A stretch of DNA of 64,000 nucleotides from Nonomuraea solani (GCF_900108335.1 NZ_FNVT01000008.1:1-64000), one strand, 5' to 3'; counted from the stretch's first letter, positions 33,657 to 41,235 are shown. A program made the numbers and translations. Notes: generated by a model not told the origin, from the letters alone.

Positions 33657-34244
33657 GATCCGCCGGCGAGGGTTGGCGTTCTTCTCCACCTCGTCGGCGA
33701 TCGCGACCGCGTAATCCTCGGCGGTGATGAAGCTGCGGCCCTCGGCGTCGGCCATCAGCGTGTCGCCGCCGACCCGGAAGACCCCGGTGCGCTCCCCCGG
33801 CGCGATCTCCGCCGCCGGGGAGACGAACGTCCAGTCGAGGTCGTCGATCTCGCGGAACACGCGCAGGACCGCGCGCGAGGCGCGCGACTCCTTCTTGTAG
33901 ATCTCAGGGAACTCGGGCGTGTCGACCAGGTCCTGGCCGGGAGCCACCTCCAGGCTGCCGGCGCCGCCCACGACGATCAGCCGGCGCACCCCGGCGGCGC
34001 GCACGCCGTCGATGAGGGCGCGGTTGGCCTCCAGGAAGGGGCCTTCGGGCTCGGTGCCGTCGCGCGGCGGGGCGATGGCGGAGATGACGGCGTCGTGGCC
34101 CTTGGCCAGGGTGGCGGTGTCGCGGACGTCTCCCTTGACGGGGCCCTTGCGGCTGACCCCGGTCACCTCGTGACCGCGGCCGCCCAGTTCGGCGGCGATG
34201 CGCTGGCCGATCATGCCGGTCGCGCCAAAGAGCAGAATCTTCAT
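33642..34244 (-). CDS. NAD(P)H-binding Rossmann protein (YwnB-like)
   Basis: 200 residues of the atypical SDR/NmrA-like group. The dinucleotide motif GATGMIGQ lies at residues 8-15 and DVRDTATLAKGHDAVISAI follows; there is no YxxxK catalytic pair. Relatives are small NADPH-dependent reductases or redox sensors. The ATG at 34244 starts MKILLFGA and is better than one three codons upstream. It is divergent from an HxlR regulator that probably controls it, a common pairing. Confidence 0.9.
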   Translation of the reverse strand: MKILLFGATGMIGQRIAAELGGRGHEVTGVSRKGPVKGDVRDTATLAKGHDAVISAIAPPRDGTEPEGPFLEANRALIDGVRAAGVRRLIVVGGAGSLEVAPGQDLVDTPEFPEIYKKESRASRAVLRVFREIDDLDWTFVSPAAEIAPGERTGVFRVGGDTLMADAEGRSFITAEDYAVAIADEVEKNANPRRRISVAY

Positions 34245-34252
34245 GAGCGTCA

Positions 34253-34271
34253 CAGTATCTCTTGGATACTG
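34253..34271. promoter_or_regulatory. HxlR operator in the divergent gap
   Basis: CAGTATC and GATACTG arms (7 bp, perfect) are separated by 5 bp, just upstream of the reductase-like gene and 28 bp before the HxlR start. A partial copy (ggatacc) lies over the HxlR start. Spacing and symmetry suit a winged-helix dimer. Confidence 0.65.
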
Positions 34272-34298
34272 GTTACTTCACCGTGCTATAAGTACCTT

Positions 34299-34649
34299 AT
34301 GGATACCGGCGACGTCTTCGACCCGAACTGTCCGACCAGGGTGGTCCTTGATCGGATCGGCGACAAGTGGTCGGTGCTGGTGCTGCTCTGCCTCGCCGAC
34401 GGGCCGATGCGGTTCACCCGGCTCAGGACGCGGATCGGCGGGGTGACGCCCAAGGTGCTGACACAGACGTTGCGCTCCATGGAGCAGGACGGGCTGGTGA
34501 CGCGGGAGGTGTTCGCGGAGGTGCCGCCGCGGGTGGAGTACACGCTGACCGAGCTGGGGCGTTCGCTGCACGATCCGGTGTCCGTGGTGGCCTCGTGGGC
34601 TGAGCGGAACGTGGGCGAGATGCTTCGTTGCCGCGAGAAATTCTCATAA
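34299..34649 (+). CDS. HxlR-family winged-helix regulator
   Basis: 116 residues: CPTRVVLDRIGDKWSVLVLLCLADGPMRFTRL leads into the HTH, and IGGVTPKVLTQTLRSMEQDGLVTREVFAEVPPRVEYTLTELG forms the recognition helix and wing. One Cys (residue 11, in DPNCPTR) sits where redox-sensing HxlR proteins carry their reactive Cys. It probably represses the divergent reductase-like gene and responds to reactive aldehydes, quinones or oxidants, which is inference from the family. Confidence 0.93.
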   Translation: MDTGDVFDPNCPTRVVLDRIGDKWSVLVLLCLADGPMRFTRLRTRIGGVTPKVLTQTLRSMEQDGLVTREVFAEVPPRVEYTLTELGRSLHDPVSVVASWAERNVGEMLRCREKFS

Positions 34650-34786
34650 ATCGTACAGTTATGCGCAACGGTGTTGTTTTTCTACGACGTGGCCGTATAA
34701 AAGCGCATCGCCAGCGCCAAGCGTCACGAAAGGCGAGATTTCCTAGCCCTACGCTGGCCCCGTTCCCATGACGGCGAGGGGGTCAC

Positions 34787-35161
34787 GTGCTCGGAATCGA
34801 CACCTGCCTGGCGGAGGTCATGTCCATACCAGGGGCACTCGACGCCATGCTGGTGGACCACACCAGCGGCATGGCGGTGGCCTTCAGCAGTTCCTCCGGC
34901 GTGGACGCCGACCGCTCCGCCGCCGCGATCACGGAGGCGCTGCGCGCCACCACCGACGGACTGGCGCGCTCGTCCCCCGGTGAGGTCGTCCGCATCGACG
35001 ACATGCTCGTCACCACGGACAAGGGTCATCATCTGCTCAGGCCGCTGGAGACGGTCTTCGAAGGGCCGCTGGTCATCTACGTGCGCCTTGACCTGGAACG
35101 ATCCAATCTGGCCCTGGCCCGGCACCGCCTGGCCTCCATCTCCAGCCGCCTGACGACGTGA
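34787..35161 (+). CDS. Roadblock/LC7-like protein A
   Basis: A 124-residue alpha/beta protein beginning at GTG. LAEVMSIPGALDAMLVDHTSGMAVAF is the first helix-strand pair of a Roadblock/longin-like fold, followed by IDDMLVTTDKGHHLLRPL and LVIYVRLDLERSNLALARHRL. It is clearly related to protein C of this cluster, so one arose by duplication. Bacterial Roadblock proteins work with small Ras-like GTPases or in chemosensory and polarity systems. Only 3 bp separate it from the next gene. Confidence 0.75.
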   Translation: MLGIDTCLAEVMSIPGALDAMLVDHTSGMAVAFSSSSGVDADRSAAAITEALRATTDGLARSSPGEVVRIDDMLVTTDKGHHLLRPLETVFEGPLVIYVRLDLERSNLALARHRLASISSRLTT

Positions 35162-35164
35162 CCC

Positions 35165-36025
35165 ATGACCAAGCTGGACACCCTCCTGGCCGGGCTCGCC
35201 CGCGAGCGTTCCACCGGCGCGCTCCGGCTCGGCAGGAACGGCACGATCTTCCTGTCCGACGGGCGCGTGACGTACATGGAGTGCGCCCAGACCCCCGGCG
35301 TGGAACGCCTGCTCGCGGCCAGGGGCGTGATGACCGAGGCGGCGCTGCGCGGCCTGGAGGCCGACGGCGGCTGCGAGCGGCTGCTCGCCGAGGGGCCCGT
35401 CACCCAGGGCGAGCTGCAGTACGCGGTGCTCGGCGTGGTCCTGGACGCGGCCTTCTTCCTGCTGCCGATGAGCGGGACGCGGCCCAAGTTCCGCCCCGGG
35501 GAGCGGCACTGGCTGGGCGAGCAGTGGTATTTCGACGTGTCGGGGCTGGTCCGCGAGTGCGCGCGGCGGCGGGCGCAACTGGCCCAGATCTGGCCGTCCG
35601 CCGACGTGGACATCCTGCCGGTACGGCCGGCCGCGCGGTTGCCGGGGCACGGCGTGGCGCTGAGCCGGATCCAGTGGGAGATCGTCGTCAGGGCCGACCA
35701 CAAGGCGACGCCGCTGGAGCTGGCCAGGCAGATCGGCAGGTCCGGATACTCGGTGCTGCTGGCCGTCCGGCGGCTGGCGGCCTCCGGCCTGCTCGCTCCG
35801 CCGCCGCCGGAGGCCGCCCGTACCGAACCGGCCGGCCGGCGCCAGAAGGCTCTTCCCGGTGACGAGCCCCAGAATGTCCTGCCGAAGCGGGAGCGGCAGG
35901 CGCTCGCGGGCCGGCCGCCCCACGACCCCGGGCCGGCCCCGCCGCTGGGCCCGCCCATCACGGGTGATCCAACCGACCTGGCGCTGCTGATGCGGCTGAA
36001 GAGGGCGCTCGAGGAGCTGTCGTGA
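35165..36025 (+). CDS. PATAN/DUF4388-like protein
   Basis: 286 residues. Residues 1-110 (LLAGLARERSTGALRLGRNGTIFLSDGRVTYMEC) match the DUF4388/PATAN pattern, an adaptor domain seen in bacterial signalling proteins. Residues 180-225 (LSRIQWEIVVRADHKATPLELARQIGRS, then VLLAVRRLAASGLL) look like a winged helix. The tail is a Pro-rich linker ending in a short helix. It may link a signal to the Roadblock proteins around it. Its stop overlaps the next gene by 4 bp. Confidence 0.7.
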   Translation: MTKLDTLLAGLARERSTGALRLGRNGTIFLSDGRVTYMECAQTPGVERLLAARGVMTEAALRGLEADGGCERLLAEGPVTQGELQYAVLGVVLDAAFFLLPMSGTRPKFRPGERHWLGEQWYFDVSGLVRECARRRAQLAQIWPSADVDILPVRPAARLPGHGVALSRIQWEIVVRADHKATPLELARQIGRSGYSVLLAVRRLAASGLLAPPPPEAARTEPAGRRQKALPGDEPQNVLPKRERQALAGRPPHDPGPAPPLGPPITGDPTDLALLMRLKRALEELS

Positions 36026-36441
36026 GGTTCCCCTCACTCAGGAGGAGGCCACCGGTGGAGCTACGACAAGAGGTTCTGGAGGAGATGGCGCTCCTGCGTG
36101 AGCGCACACCGGACGTGAACGGGAGCGTCGCCTGCACCGTGGACGGCCTGCAGATCGCCAGCGACTTCGCGGAGGCCGCCATGGGAGACGCCGCGGAGCA
36201 CTCGGCCGCCCTGTCGGCGGCGCTGCTCGCGATGAGCAGGCGAATGCTCAGCATGACCGGTCAGGGGGCGTTCGAGGAGACGCTCATCTCCGGCACCGCC
36301 GGTTTCGTGGCCTTCTACGCCGCCGGCCCCACCATCGTCCTCACGGTCCTGGCCGGTCCCGGCGCGAACGTCGGGCTGCTGCGGCTGGAGGGCAGGAAGA
36401 CGGCTGCCGGAGTGGCCGCCGTCGCAGCACGCAGGCACTGA
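36022..36441 (+). CDS. Roadblock/LC7-domain protein B
   Basis: 139 residues starting at GTG (GTGA overlap). After a basic N-terminus, EVLEEMALLRERTPDVNGSVACTVDGLQIASDFAEA is a classic Roadblock opening, and FVAFYAAGPTIVLTVLAGPGANVGLLRLEGRKTA closes the five-strand sheet. It resembles the Roadblock protein of actinobacterial conservons, where it partners a GTPase and DUF742 protein; neither of those is present here. Confidence 0.82.
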   Translation: MRFPSLRRRPPVELRQEVLEEMALLRERTPDVNGSVACTVDGLQIASDFAEAAMGDAAEHSAALSAALLAMSRRMLSMTGQGAFEETLISGTAGFVAFYAAGPTIVLTVLAGPGANVGLLRLEGRKTAAGVAAVAARRH

Positions 36442-36473
36442 ACCATTCCCCGGCAGAAAAGGGAGGAAGACAC

Positions 36474-36845
36474 ATGGCCGGCATGGACGTCTCGCTCAAG
36501 GAGATGATGACGATCGACGGCGCGGTAGGAGCGGCGATCGTCGACCACGGCAGCGGCATGGCGCTGGGCACGCTCGGCGGCTCCAAGGACCTGGATCTCC
36601 AGGTCGCCGCCGCGGGCAACACGGAGGTGGTCAAGGCCAAACTTCGCACGATGGACTCGCTCGGCCTCAAGGAGAGCATCGAGGACATCCTGATCACGCT
36701 GACCGGGCAGTACCACATCATCCGGCCCATCACCGGGCGCGGCGGCAAGGGGTTGTTCCTCTACCTGGCGCTCGACCGGGCGCGCGGAAATCTGGCGATG
36801 GCCCGGCACCAGATGCGCACCATCGAGGAGAAGCTGGAGGTCTGA
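36474..36845 (+). CDS. Roadblock/LC7-like protein C
   Basis: 123 residues, related to protein A throughout: SLKEMMTIDGAVGAAIVDHGSGMAL, IEDILITLTGQYHIIRPI and LFLYLALDRARGNLAMARHQM align with its equivalents. A gggagga site precedes the ATG. It is the last gene of the cluster and is followed by a strong hairpin. Duplicated members suggest heterodimers, as in other Roadblock systems. Confidence 0.75.
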   Translation: MAGMDVSLKEMMTIDGAVGAAIVDHGSGMALGTLGGSKDLDLQVAAAGNTEVVKAKLRTMDSLGLKESIEDILITLTGQYHIIRPITGRGGKGLFLYLALDRARGNLAMARHQMRTIEEKLEV

Positions 36846-36855
36846 CCGCGGCGCC

Positions 36856-36884
36856 GGCGGCCCGCGCCTCCGTCGCGGGCCGCC
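36856..36884. terminator. terminator hairpin after the Roadblock cluster
   Basis: A perfect 11-bp GC stem (GGCGGCCCGCG with its complement) closes a 7-nt loop between two convergent genes. It lies 11 bp after the Roadblock C stop and 8 bp before the hydrolase stop, so it can serve both strands. Confidence 0.8.
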
Positions 36885-36892
36885 ACACGCCC

Positions 36893-37738
36893 TCAACCCG
36901 TGGTCAGTTTCGTGATCTCGGTGACGATGTCGGGCCACAGCGCCGCCGGAATGTCGTGCCCCATCCCCGGGTACGTGACCAGCCGCGCCCCCGGAACGGC
37001 CGCCGCCGTCGCCTGCCCGCCCGCGAGCGGGACGAGCTGGTCGGCCTCCCCGTGCAGCACCAGCGTGGGCACCGTGACGCTCGCCAGCGACTCCGTACGG
37101 TCGGCCGAGGCCATGATGGCGGCCAGTTGCCTGGCCGTGCCCGCCGGGTCGAAGCTGCGGTCGAAGGCCAGCCCCGCCATCAGGGTGATCTTCTCCCGGT
37201 CGAGCTCGTAGCCGGGCGAGCCGATGACCGACCAGGTCTGCAGGGCCTGGTCCAGGACAGCCGCGCGATCGGCGGGCGGCCTGGCCATCAGAACCGCGGC
37301 CGCGGCCGCCGTCGGCGGGTGGGCCGACGGGCTGGGCGTGGACATGATGGAGGTCAGGCTCAGCACCCGCGCGGGGTGCCGGATGGCCAGCGACTGGGCG
37401 ATCATGCCGCCCATCGACGCGCCGACCACGTGGGCGCTGGTCCAGCCGAGCGCGTCCATGAGCCCGGCGGCGTCGTCGGCCATGTCGTCCAGCAGATACG
37501 CCGAGGGCGCCCCCGTCGTGGGAGCGCCCAGGTCGTGGTGGTGCGTGGAGAGGCCGACGTCGCGGTTGTCGAAACGTACGACGTGGTGGCCCTGCTCGGC
37601 CAGGAGTGCGCAGAGCCCCTCGTCCCAGTGGATGAGCTGCGCGCCGAGGCCCATGATGAGCAGCAGGGGCCGTCCTGACGGCGAGCCGAAGCTCTCGTAG
37701 GCGATTTCGATGCCGTTGACGGCTACGCGAGTGGTCAC
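36893..37738 (-). CDS. alpha/beta hydrolase
   Basis: A 281-residue alpha/beta-hydrolase fold enzyme. LLLIMGLGAQ gives the oxyanion region, FDNRDVGLST follows, and the nucleophile elbow is VVGASMGGMIA, with Ser near residue 109. LVLHGEADQLVP supplies the acid Asp and GMGHDIP supplies the His. The start is GTG 37738, directly against a long palindrome. The substrate is unknown; tight regulation by a repressor is likely. Confidence 0.93.
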   Translation of the reverse strand: MTTRVAVNGIEIAYESFGSPSGRPLLLIMGLGAQLIHWDEGLCALLAEQGHHVVRFDNRDVGLSTHHHDLGAPTTGAPSAYLLDDMADDAAGLMDALGWTSAHVVGASMGGMIAQSLAIRHPARVLSLTSIMSTPSPSAHPPTAAAAAVLMARPPADRAAVLDQALQTWSVIGSPGYELDREKITLMAGLAFDRSFDPAGTARQLAAIMASADRTESLASVTVPTLVLHGEADQLVPLAGGQATAAAVPGARLVTYPGMGHDIPAALWPDIVTEITKLTTG

Positions 37739-37740
37739 GA

Positions 37741-37763
37741 GGACTAGAATGACATTCTAGTCC
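37741..37763. promoter_or_regulatory. 23-bp perfect palindrome at the hydrolase start
   Basis: GGACTAGAATG and its exact complement flank a single A. It lies two bases upstream of the GTG start of the hydrolase. The core CTAGAATG is typical of TetR- or MarR-type operators. No regulator gene sits next to it, so it probably answers to a protein encoded elsewhere. Confidence 0.75.
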
Positions 37764-37795
37764 CGAGACGTAAAGACGGCGCGCGGCAGTGGTCC

Positions 37796-37872
37796 GGCCG
37801 GCGCCCGATCGGCGCCCGGTCGGTGCTCGGTCGGTGCTCGGTCGGTGCCCGATCGGTGCTCGGTCAGCGCTT
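37796..37872. repeat. seven 11-bp tandem repeats
   Basis: Units follow GGTCGGTGCTC with small changes: GGCCGGCGCCC, GATCGGCGCCC, GGTCGGTGCTC twice, GGTCGGTGCCC, GATCGGTGCTC and GGTCAGCGCTT. The last unit lies in the 3' end of the RlpA-like gene and contains its stop. The array fills the gap between two divergently read gene ends. Confidence 0.9.
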
Positions 37873-38607
37873 GACGAGGGTGCGCAGGCGCTCGCCGCCG
37901 AGCACCATGCCGCCGCCCGCCATGGCCAGAGCCCCGGCCATCAGCGCGCCGCCCACGATGCCCGACTCCTGGGGCTCGCCCTCGGGAGCGGGGGCCGCGA
38001 CGGCCCGGCCGCCACCCTGCGGGGCCGGCTCCTGGCTGGGCTTCTCCTCGGCCAGAACCTTCGGCGGCTCGGCCGGGTTTTCGTCACGCTCGGACCAGGC
38101 ACCGGTGGAGAAGGCGACGGGGTGGTTCTTCTTGCCCACGCCCTCACCCCACTTGGTGATGACGTAGTCGACCTTGATGTGCCCCTCGCCGCCCACACCG
38201 TCCACACCCAGCGTGTCGGGGTTGAACGTGCCGCCGGTCAGGTCGGCGAAGGTCTTGGCGTCGAGGTCGAGCATGATGCCACGGTTGGAGGGCGCGCCGG
38301 GACCGCGGTCACCGACGAAGAAGGGCATCTTCTTGCCCTGATACATCACATAACCCTCGGTCAGCAGCGGCCAACTGGGGCTGGCGGCCAACTGCTTCTG
38401 CATGGGCTTGCCACTGGCGGGCAGCCCGGTGTCACCGGCGCGGCCGGAGGAGTCGTCCCAGAAGTACGACGCCGTGGTCGAGCCCTTGAGCAGGATCTTC
38501 TCATCAGTGTCGGAGTCGGCGTGCGCGGCGGTGCCGGCGATGGTCAGTGCGCCGACGGTGGAGGCGGCGAGCAAGGCGAGGTGACGCAGGCCAAAACGAG
38601 CAGACAT
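37864..38607 (-). CDS. secreted RlpA-like (double-psi beta-barrel) cell-wall protein
   Basis: 247 residues. A signal peptide (about 1-30, cut after AHA) precedes a domain whose core MPFFVGDRGPGAPSNRGIMLDL and later GHIKVDYVI match the RlpA/3D double-psi beta-barrel, with the conserved Asp in DRGP. A Pro/Glu-rich linker leads to one C-terminal membrane helix (GALMAGALAMAGGGMVLGG) and an RTLVKR tail, without an LPXTG motif. A c-di-AMP riboswitch in its leader supports a cell-wall remodelling role. The family assignment is from motif reading only. Confidence 0.72.
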   Translation of the reverse strand: MSARFGLRHLALLAASTVGALTIAGTAAHADSDTDEKILLKGSTTASYFWDDSSGRAGDTGLPASGKPMQKQLAASPSWPLLTEGYVMYQGKKMPFFVGDRGPGAPSNRGIMLDLDAKTFADLTGGTFNPDTLGVDGVGGEGHIKVDYVITKWGEGVGKKNHPVAFSTGAWSERDENPAEPPKVLAEEKPSQEPAPQGGGRAVAAPAPEGEPQESGIVGGALMAGALAMAGGGMVLGGERLRTLVKR

Positions 38608-38659
38608 GAAAAGTAAAAAGCCCTTCGCGTGGGGACAGGGGGGAATCGCGCTTCGCAGG

Positions 38660-38705
38660 GGGAAAAGGCGTAGCGGGGCAGAACGCCCGACGGGGGTTGC
38701 TACGC
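38660..38705 (-). terminator. possible expression-platform hairpin of the riboswitch
   Basis: In the transcript, GCGTAGC (38705-38699) can pair with GCTACGC (38674-38668) around an inner CCCGTCGGG hairpin, followed by cttttcc. It lies between the aptamer and the coding start, as expected for a riboswitch-controlled terminator. The T-run is short. Confidence 0.5.
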
Positions 38706-38782
38706 GGAGCGCGAGAACGAGCCTGGGGAAGGGTTCCGCTCAGTTGGCGGGGGGCAAGACGCGGGGGTACATCGAGTGAGTT

Positions 38783-38921
38783 GTCCTCTCCATCACGCCT
38801 ACCGGGTTAGCTGACGGGTTCGGGCGTGGAGATGCCCTACCGGCACGTGGCCGGATTCACCCCAGTGAGGTGGTTCCCCGGTTCCCTGGGTTCGGGATTC
38901 GGCGCCAACCGGCTGTCCCTC
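38783..38921 (-). ncRNA. c-di-AMP riboswitch (ydaO-yuaA type)
   Basis: Read on the minus strand, the conserved blocks appear in order: an opening gaggga/agccgg stem, CCGGGGAACC, TGGGGTGAATC, CGGTAGGGC, CCGAACCCGTCAGCTAACC and GGAGAGGA at the end. This set is characteristic of the actinobacterial ydaO motif found before rpf and peptidoglycan hydrolase genes. The aptamer ends about 175 nt before the RlpA-like start. In other species c-di-AMP binding turns such genes off. Confidence 0.93.
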
Positions 38922-39075
38922 TTGGGTAAGGACTAGGTAACCGGCTGGTAATGGCCACAACCATAACGACCGAATCGGACAAACGCAAACTATTCGTATC
39001 AAACAGGCGAAGATCTACCTATCAGGGTAAAGAAAAGGGGGGCACGGCATGCCGTACCCCCGCCGAATTCCCGGC

Positions 39076-39276
39076 TCAGCCGCCGCTCTTGCGCCTGAAG
39101 GATCTTTTACTCGCAGCCGGACCGTGCGCCCCGTGGATCTTCGATGGGTCGCCGCCCCTGCCACCCGCGCCCGAGTCCGCGTGCTGGTTGCGCTTGCGCT
39201 CCAATGCCTCGCGGAACTTGCGCTTCATCTCGTCCTCGGGAGTTTCGCTGACTTCCGGCTCCGGTGAATCCGCCAT
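39076..39276 (-). CDS. DUF5302 small protein
   Basis: A 66-residue charged protein: an acidic N-terminus, the helix DEMKRKFREALERKRNQ, then DPSKIHGAHGPAASKRSFRRKSGG, an ending shared by DUF5302 proteins of actinomycetes. A ggaggt site lies 5 bp before ATG 39276; an upstream ATG is not supported. The basic Gly-rich tail hints at nucleic acid or ribosome contact, but no function is known. Confidence 0.88.
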   Translation of the reverse strand: MADSPEPEVSETPEDEMKRKFREALERKRNQHADSGAGGRGGDPSKIHGAHGPAASKRSFRRKSGG

Positions 39277-39577
39277 GAGGACCTCCATGGTGTTGGGGAC
39301 AATCACAGCTTCGCACGGCACCGCTTATGACGCGAAACCGGGCTCGGCACCACTCCGAGCTCATCGGTCTCACGAGCACCCGAACGTCAGCAGGCGGAGC
39401 ACCGGATCGGCCTGAACTCGGCCTCGCCGTAGCCCCGGAGCCCGTGCCCGGGCCGCGGCAGGCGGGCCGCCTCGGCGATCACCGGGCGGGCGTCGTCGAG
39501 CAGGCGAATACCCTACGCGGCGGATCCCTTCCGTTCTCCTGGTGTTGTGTTGGATCGGGTCAGGAAATAGAGCTGAC
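39277..39577. other. 301-bp gap between DUF5302 and MreB-like genes
   Basis: It holds the divergent promoters. On the minus strand (about 39515-39399) a 39-codon frame ending P-I-R-C-S-A-C has coding-like composition, but a TAG lies just upstream and there is no convincing start. I see no repeat or RNA structure. Confidence 0.4.
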
Positions 39578-40555
39578 ATGAGCCTCCTGGGCCGTGACCT
39601 CGCGATGGACCTGGGCGCGGCGAGCACCCGGATCTATGTCAGGCGCAGGGGCATCGTGCTCGACGAGCCCTCGGCCGTCACCGTGGACGGGCGGACGGGC
39701 AAGGTCATCCGGTACGGCACCGAGGCCGCGCACGGCGCCGGGGGCGAGACGTGCTGGCCGGTCAGCGGCGGCCTGCCGGCCGACATCGAGCTCGCCCGGC
39801 GCATGATCCGGCATTTCGTGCGCAAGGTGCACTGGCATCCCTTCTCCAGGCCGCGCATGGTCATGGCGCTGCCCGACGACTCCACGCCGATCGACAGGAC
39901 CGCGCTGTGCGACGTGGTGTTCGAGGCGGAGGCCAGTGGGATCGTGCTGATCCCGCACGCGCTGGCGGCGGCGCTCGGGGCGGGCCTGCCGGTGAGTGAC
40001 TGCGCCGGGAGCATGGTGATCGACATCGGGCGCGACTCCGCGCGGATCGCGGTGCTGTCGCGCGGGGACGTGGTGGCGTACGGCGCCGTCCCGTACGGGG
40101 GCCACGCCGTGAACATGTCCCTGATCCGCCTGGTCGAACGGGAGCACGGGCTGCTGATCGACGAGGCCGAGGCCGAGTCGGCCAAGCGGCGGGCGGGCAC
40201 CGGCGGCTGGATCACGGTGCGGGCGCGCGACCCCGACAGCGGTCAGGAGCACGCGCTCCCCCTGCCCGTCCAGCGCGTCCACGAGGCCGCCGACCGGCCC
40301 ATCGAGGCCATCGTCGGGGAGGCGATGGAGACCGTGGCGCGCTGCCCGGCCGAGCTGATCGCCGACCTGGGCGAGCGGGGCGCGGTGCTGGTCGGCGGCG
40401 GCGCGCTGCTGCGCGGGCTCGACCGGCGGCTGCGGACCGCGCTGTGCATGCCGGTGCGCACGTCGGAGCGGCCGCTGGAGTCCGTGGCGCTCGGGCTGGG
40501 CCGGTGCGTGGACGACCTGGGGCTCGCCGGGCGGCTCAGAAACTGGCGCTCTTGA
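39578..40555 (+). CDS. orphan MreB/Mbl-like actin homologue
   Basis: 325 residues of the MreB family: GRDLAMDLGAASTRIYVRRRGIVLDEPS is phosphate loop 1, SMVIDIGRDSARIAVLS is phosphate loop 2, and GAVLVGGGALLRGLDRRL is the adenosine motif. Loop 1 reads DLGAAST rather than the usual DLGTANT, and the protein is divergent. No mreC, mreD, pbp2 or rodA follows, so it is not the main rod-shape operon. Several actinomycetes carry extra MreB-like proteins linked to sporulation. The best start is ATG 39578, though its ribosome site is weak. Confidence 0.88.
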   Translation: MSLLGRDLAMDLGAASTRIYVRRRGIVLDEPSAVTVDGRTGKVIRYGTEAAHGAGGETCWPVSGGLPADIELARRMIRHFVRKVHWHPFSRPRMVMALPDDSTPIDRTALCDVVFEAEASGIVLIPHALAAALGAGLPVSDCAGSMVIDIGRDSARIAVLSRGDVVAYGAVPYGGHAVNMSLIRLVEREHGLLIDEAEAESAKRRAGTGGWITVRARDPDSGQEHALPLPVQRVHEAADRPIEAIVGEAMETVARCPAELIADLGERGAVLVGGGALLRGLDRRLRTALCMPVRTSERPLESVALGLGRCVDDLGLAGRLRNWRS

Positions 40556-40590
40556 TCCCTTCGAGAGGTACGACAGGTGGGAGGTGGGCC

Positions 40591-41103
40591 ATGACGGTGC
40601 GCGGCATCGACCATGTCGGGGTGACGGTGCCCGACCTTGAGGCGGCGACGACGTTCTTCGCCCGCGCGTTCGGGGCCGAGGTGCTCTACGACACCCTGCC
40701 CCGCGAGAAGGGGCCCAAGGGGGGCTGGGCGACCGAGCGGCGGCTCGGGGTGCCGCAGGGGACGATCGAGGTGGCGGTACGCATGCTGCGGCTGCCGAAC
40801 GGGCCCGGGATCGAGCTGTTCGAGTTCAAGGGGCCACGGCAGGCCGGGGCGGTCATTCCGTGCGACCTGGGGTGGCAGCACGTCGCCCTGTACGTGGACG
40901 ACCTGGACGCGGCGCTGCGACAGGTCGCCGAGGCGGGCGGGACGCGGCTGGCCGACCCGGTGCCGCTGACGGGGCCGGAGGCGGGTGAGCGCAACCGGTA
41001 CGCCTACTGCAGGACGCCGTGGGGCGGCACCGTGGAACTCCTGACATATCCGGACGCGCAGCCGTACGAGAAGGAAACGGACCAGCGACGCTGGCGGCCC
41101 TGA
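40591..41103 (+). CDS. VOC/glyoxalase-family protein
   Basis: 170 residues with two paired beta-alpha-beta-beta-beta units. The metal ligands are recognisable: His8 in GIDHVGVTVPD, Glu in GIELFEF, His in LGWQHVALYVDD and Glu in GTVELLTYPD. It belongs to the dioxygenase/glyoxalase superfamily; the exact reaction is open. A gggaggtg site precedes the ATG by 5 bp. Its last codons run into a tandem repeat. Confidence 0.92.
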   Translation: MTVRGIDHVGVTVPDLEAATTFFARAFGAEVLYDTLPREKGPKGGWATERRLGVPQGTIEVAVRMLRLPNGPGIELFEFKGPRQAGAVIPCDLGWQHVALYVDDLDAALRQVAEAGGTRLADPVPLTGPEAGERNRYAYCRTPWGGTVELLTYPDAQPYEKETDQRRWRP

Positions 41104-41163
41104 GCGACCCTGCGGCCCTGAGCGACCCTGCGACCCTGCGGCGCTGCGACCCTGCGGCGCTGG
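41096..41163. repeat. tandem repeats at the 3' end of the VOC gene
   Basis: Two identical 18-bp units (GGCCCTGAGCGACCCTGC) are followed by two 16-bp units (GACCCTGCGGCGCTG plus C or G). The first unit holds the VOC stop codon TGA. The remaining 72 bp to the next gene show nothing further. Confidence 0.85.
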
Positions 41164-41235
41164 GTGGGCGGGCCCGGCACCGGTGACACTGGGGGCGCGG
41201 GCCCGGCGTCCTCCCACGCCGGGTCCGCGCGGGCG

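Noticed and set aside
39399..39515. 39-codon minus-strand frame ending P-I-R-C-S-A-C
   Set aside because: A stop lies just upstream and there is no start or ribosome site; it could be a gene fragment, but the evidence is too thin.
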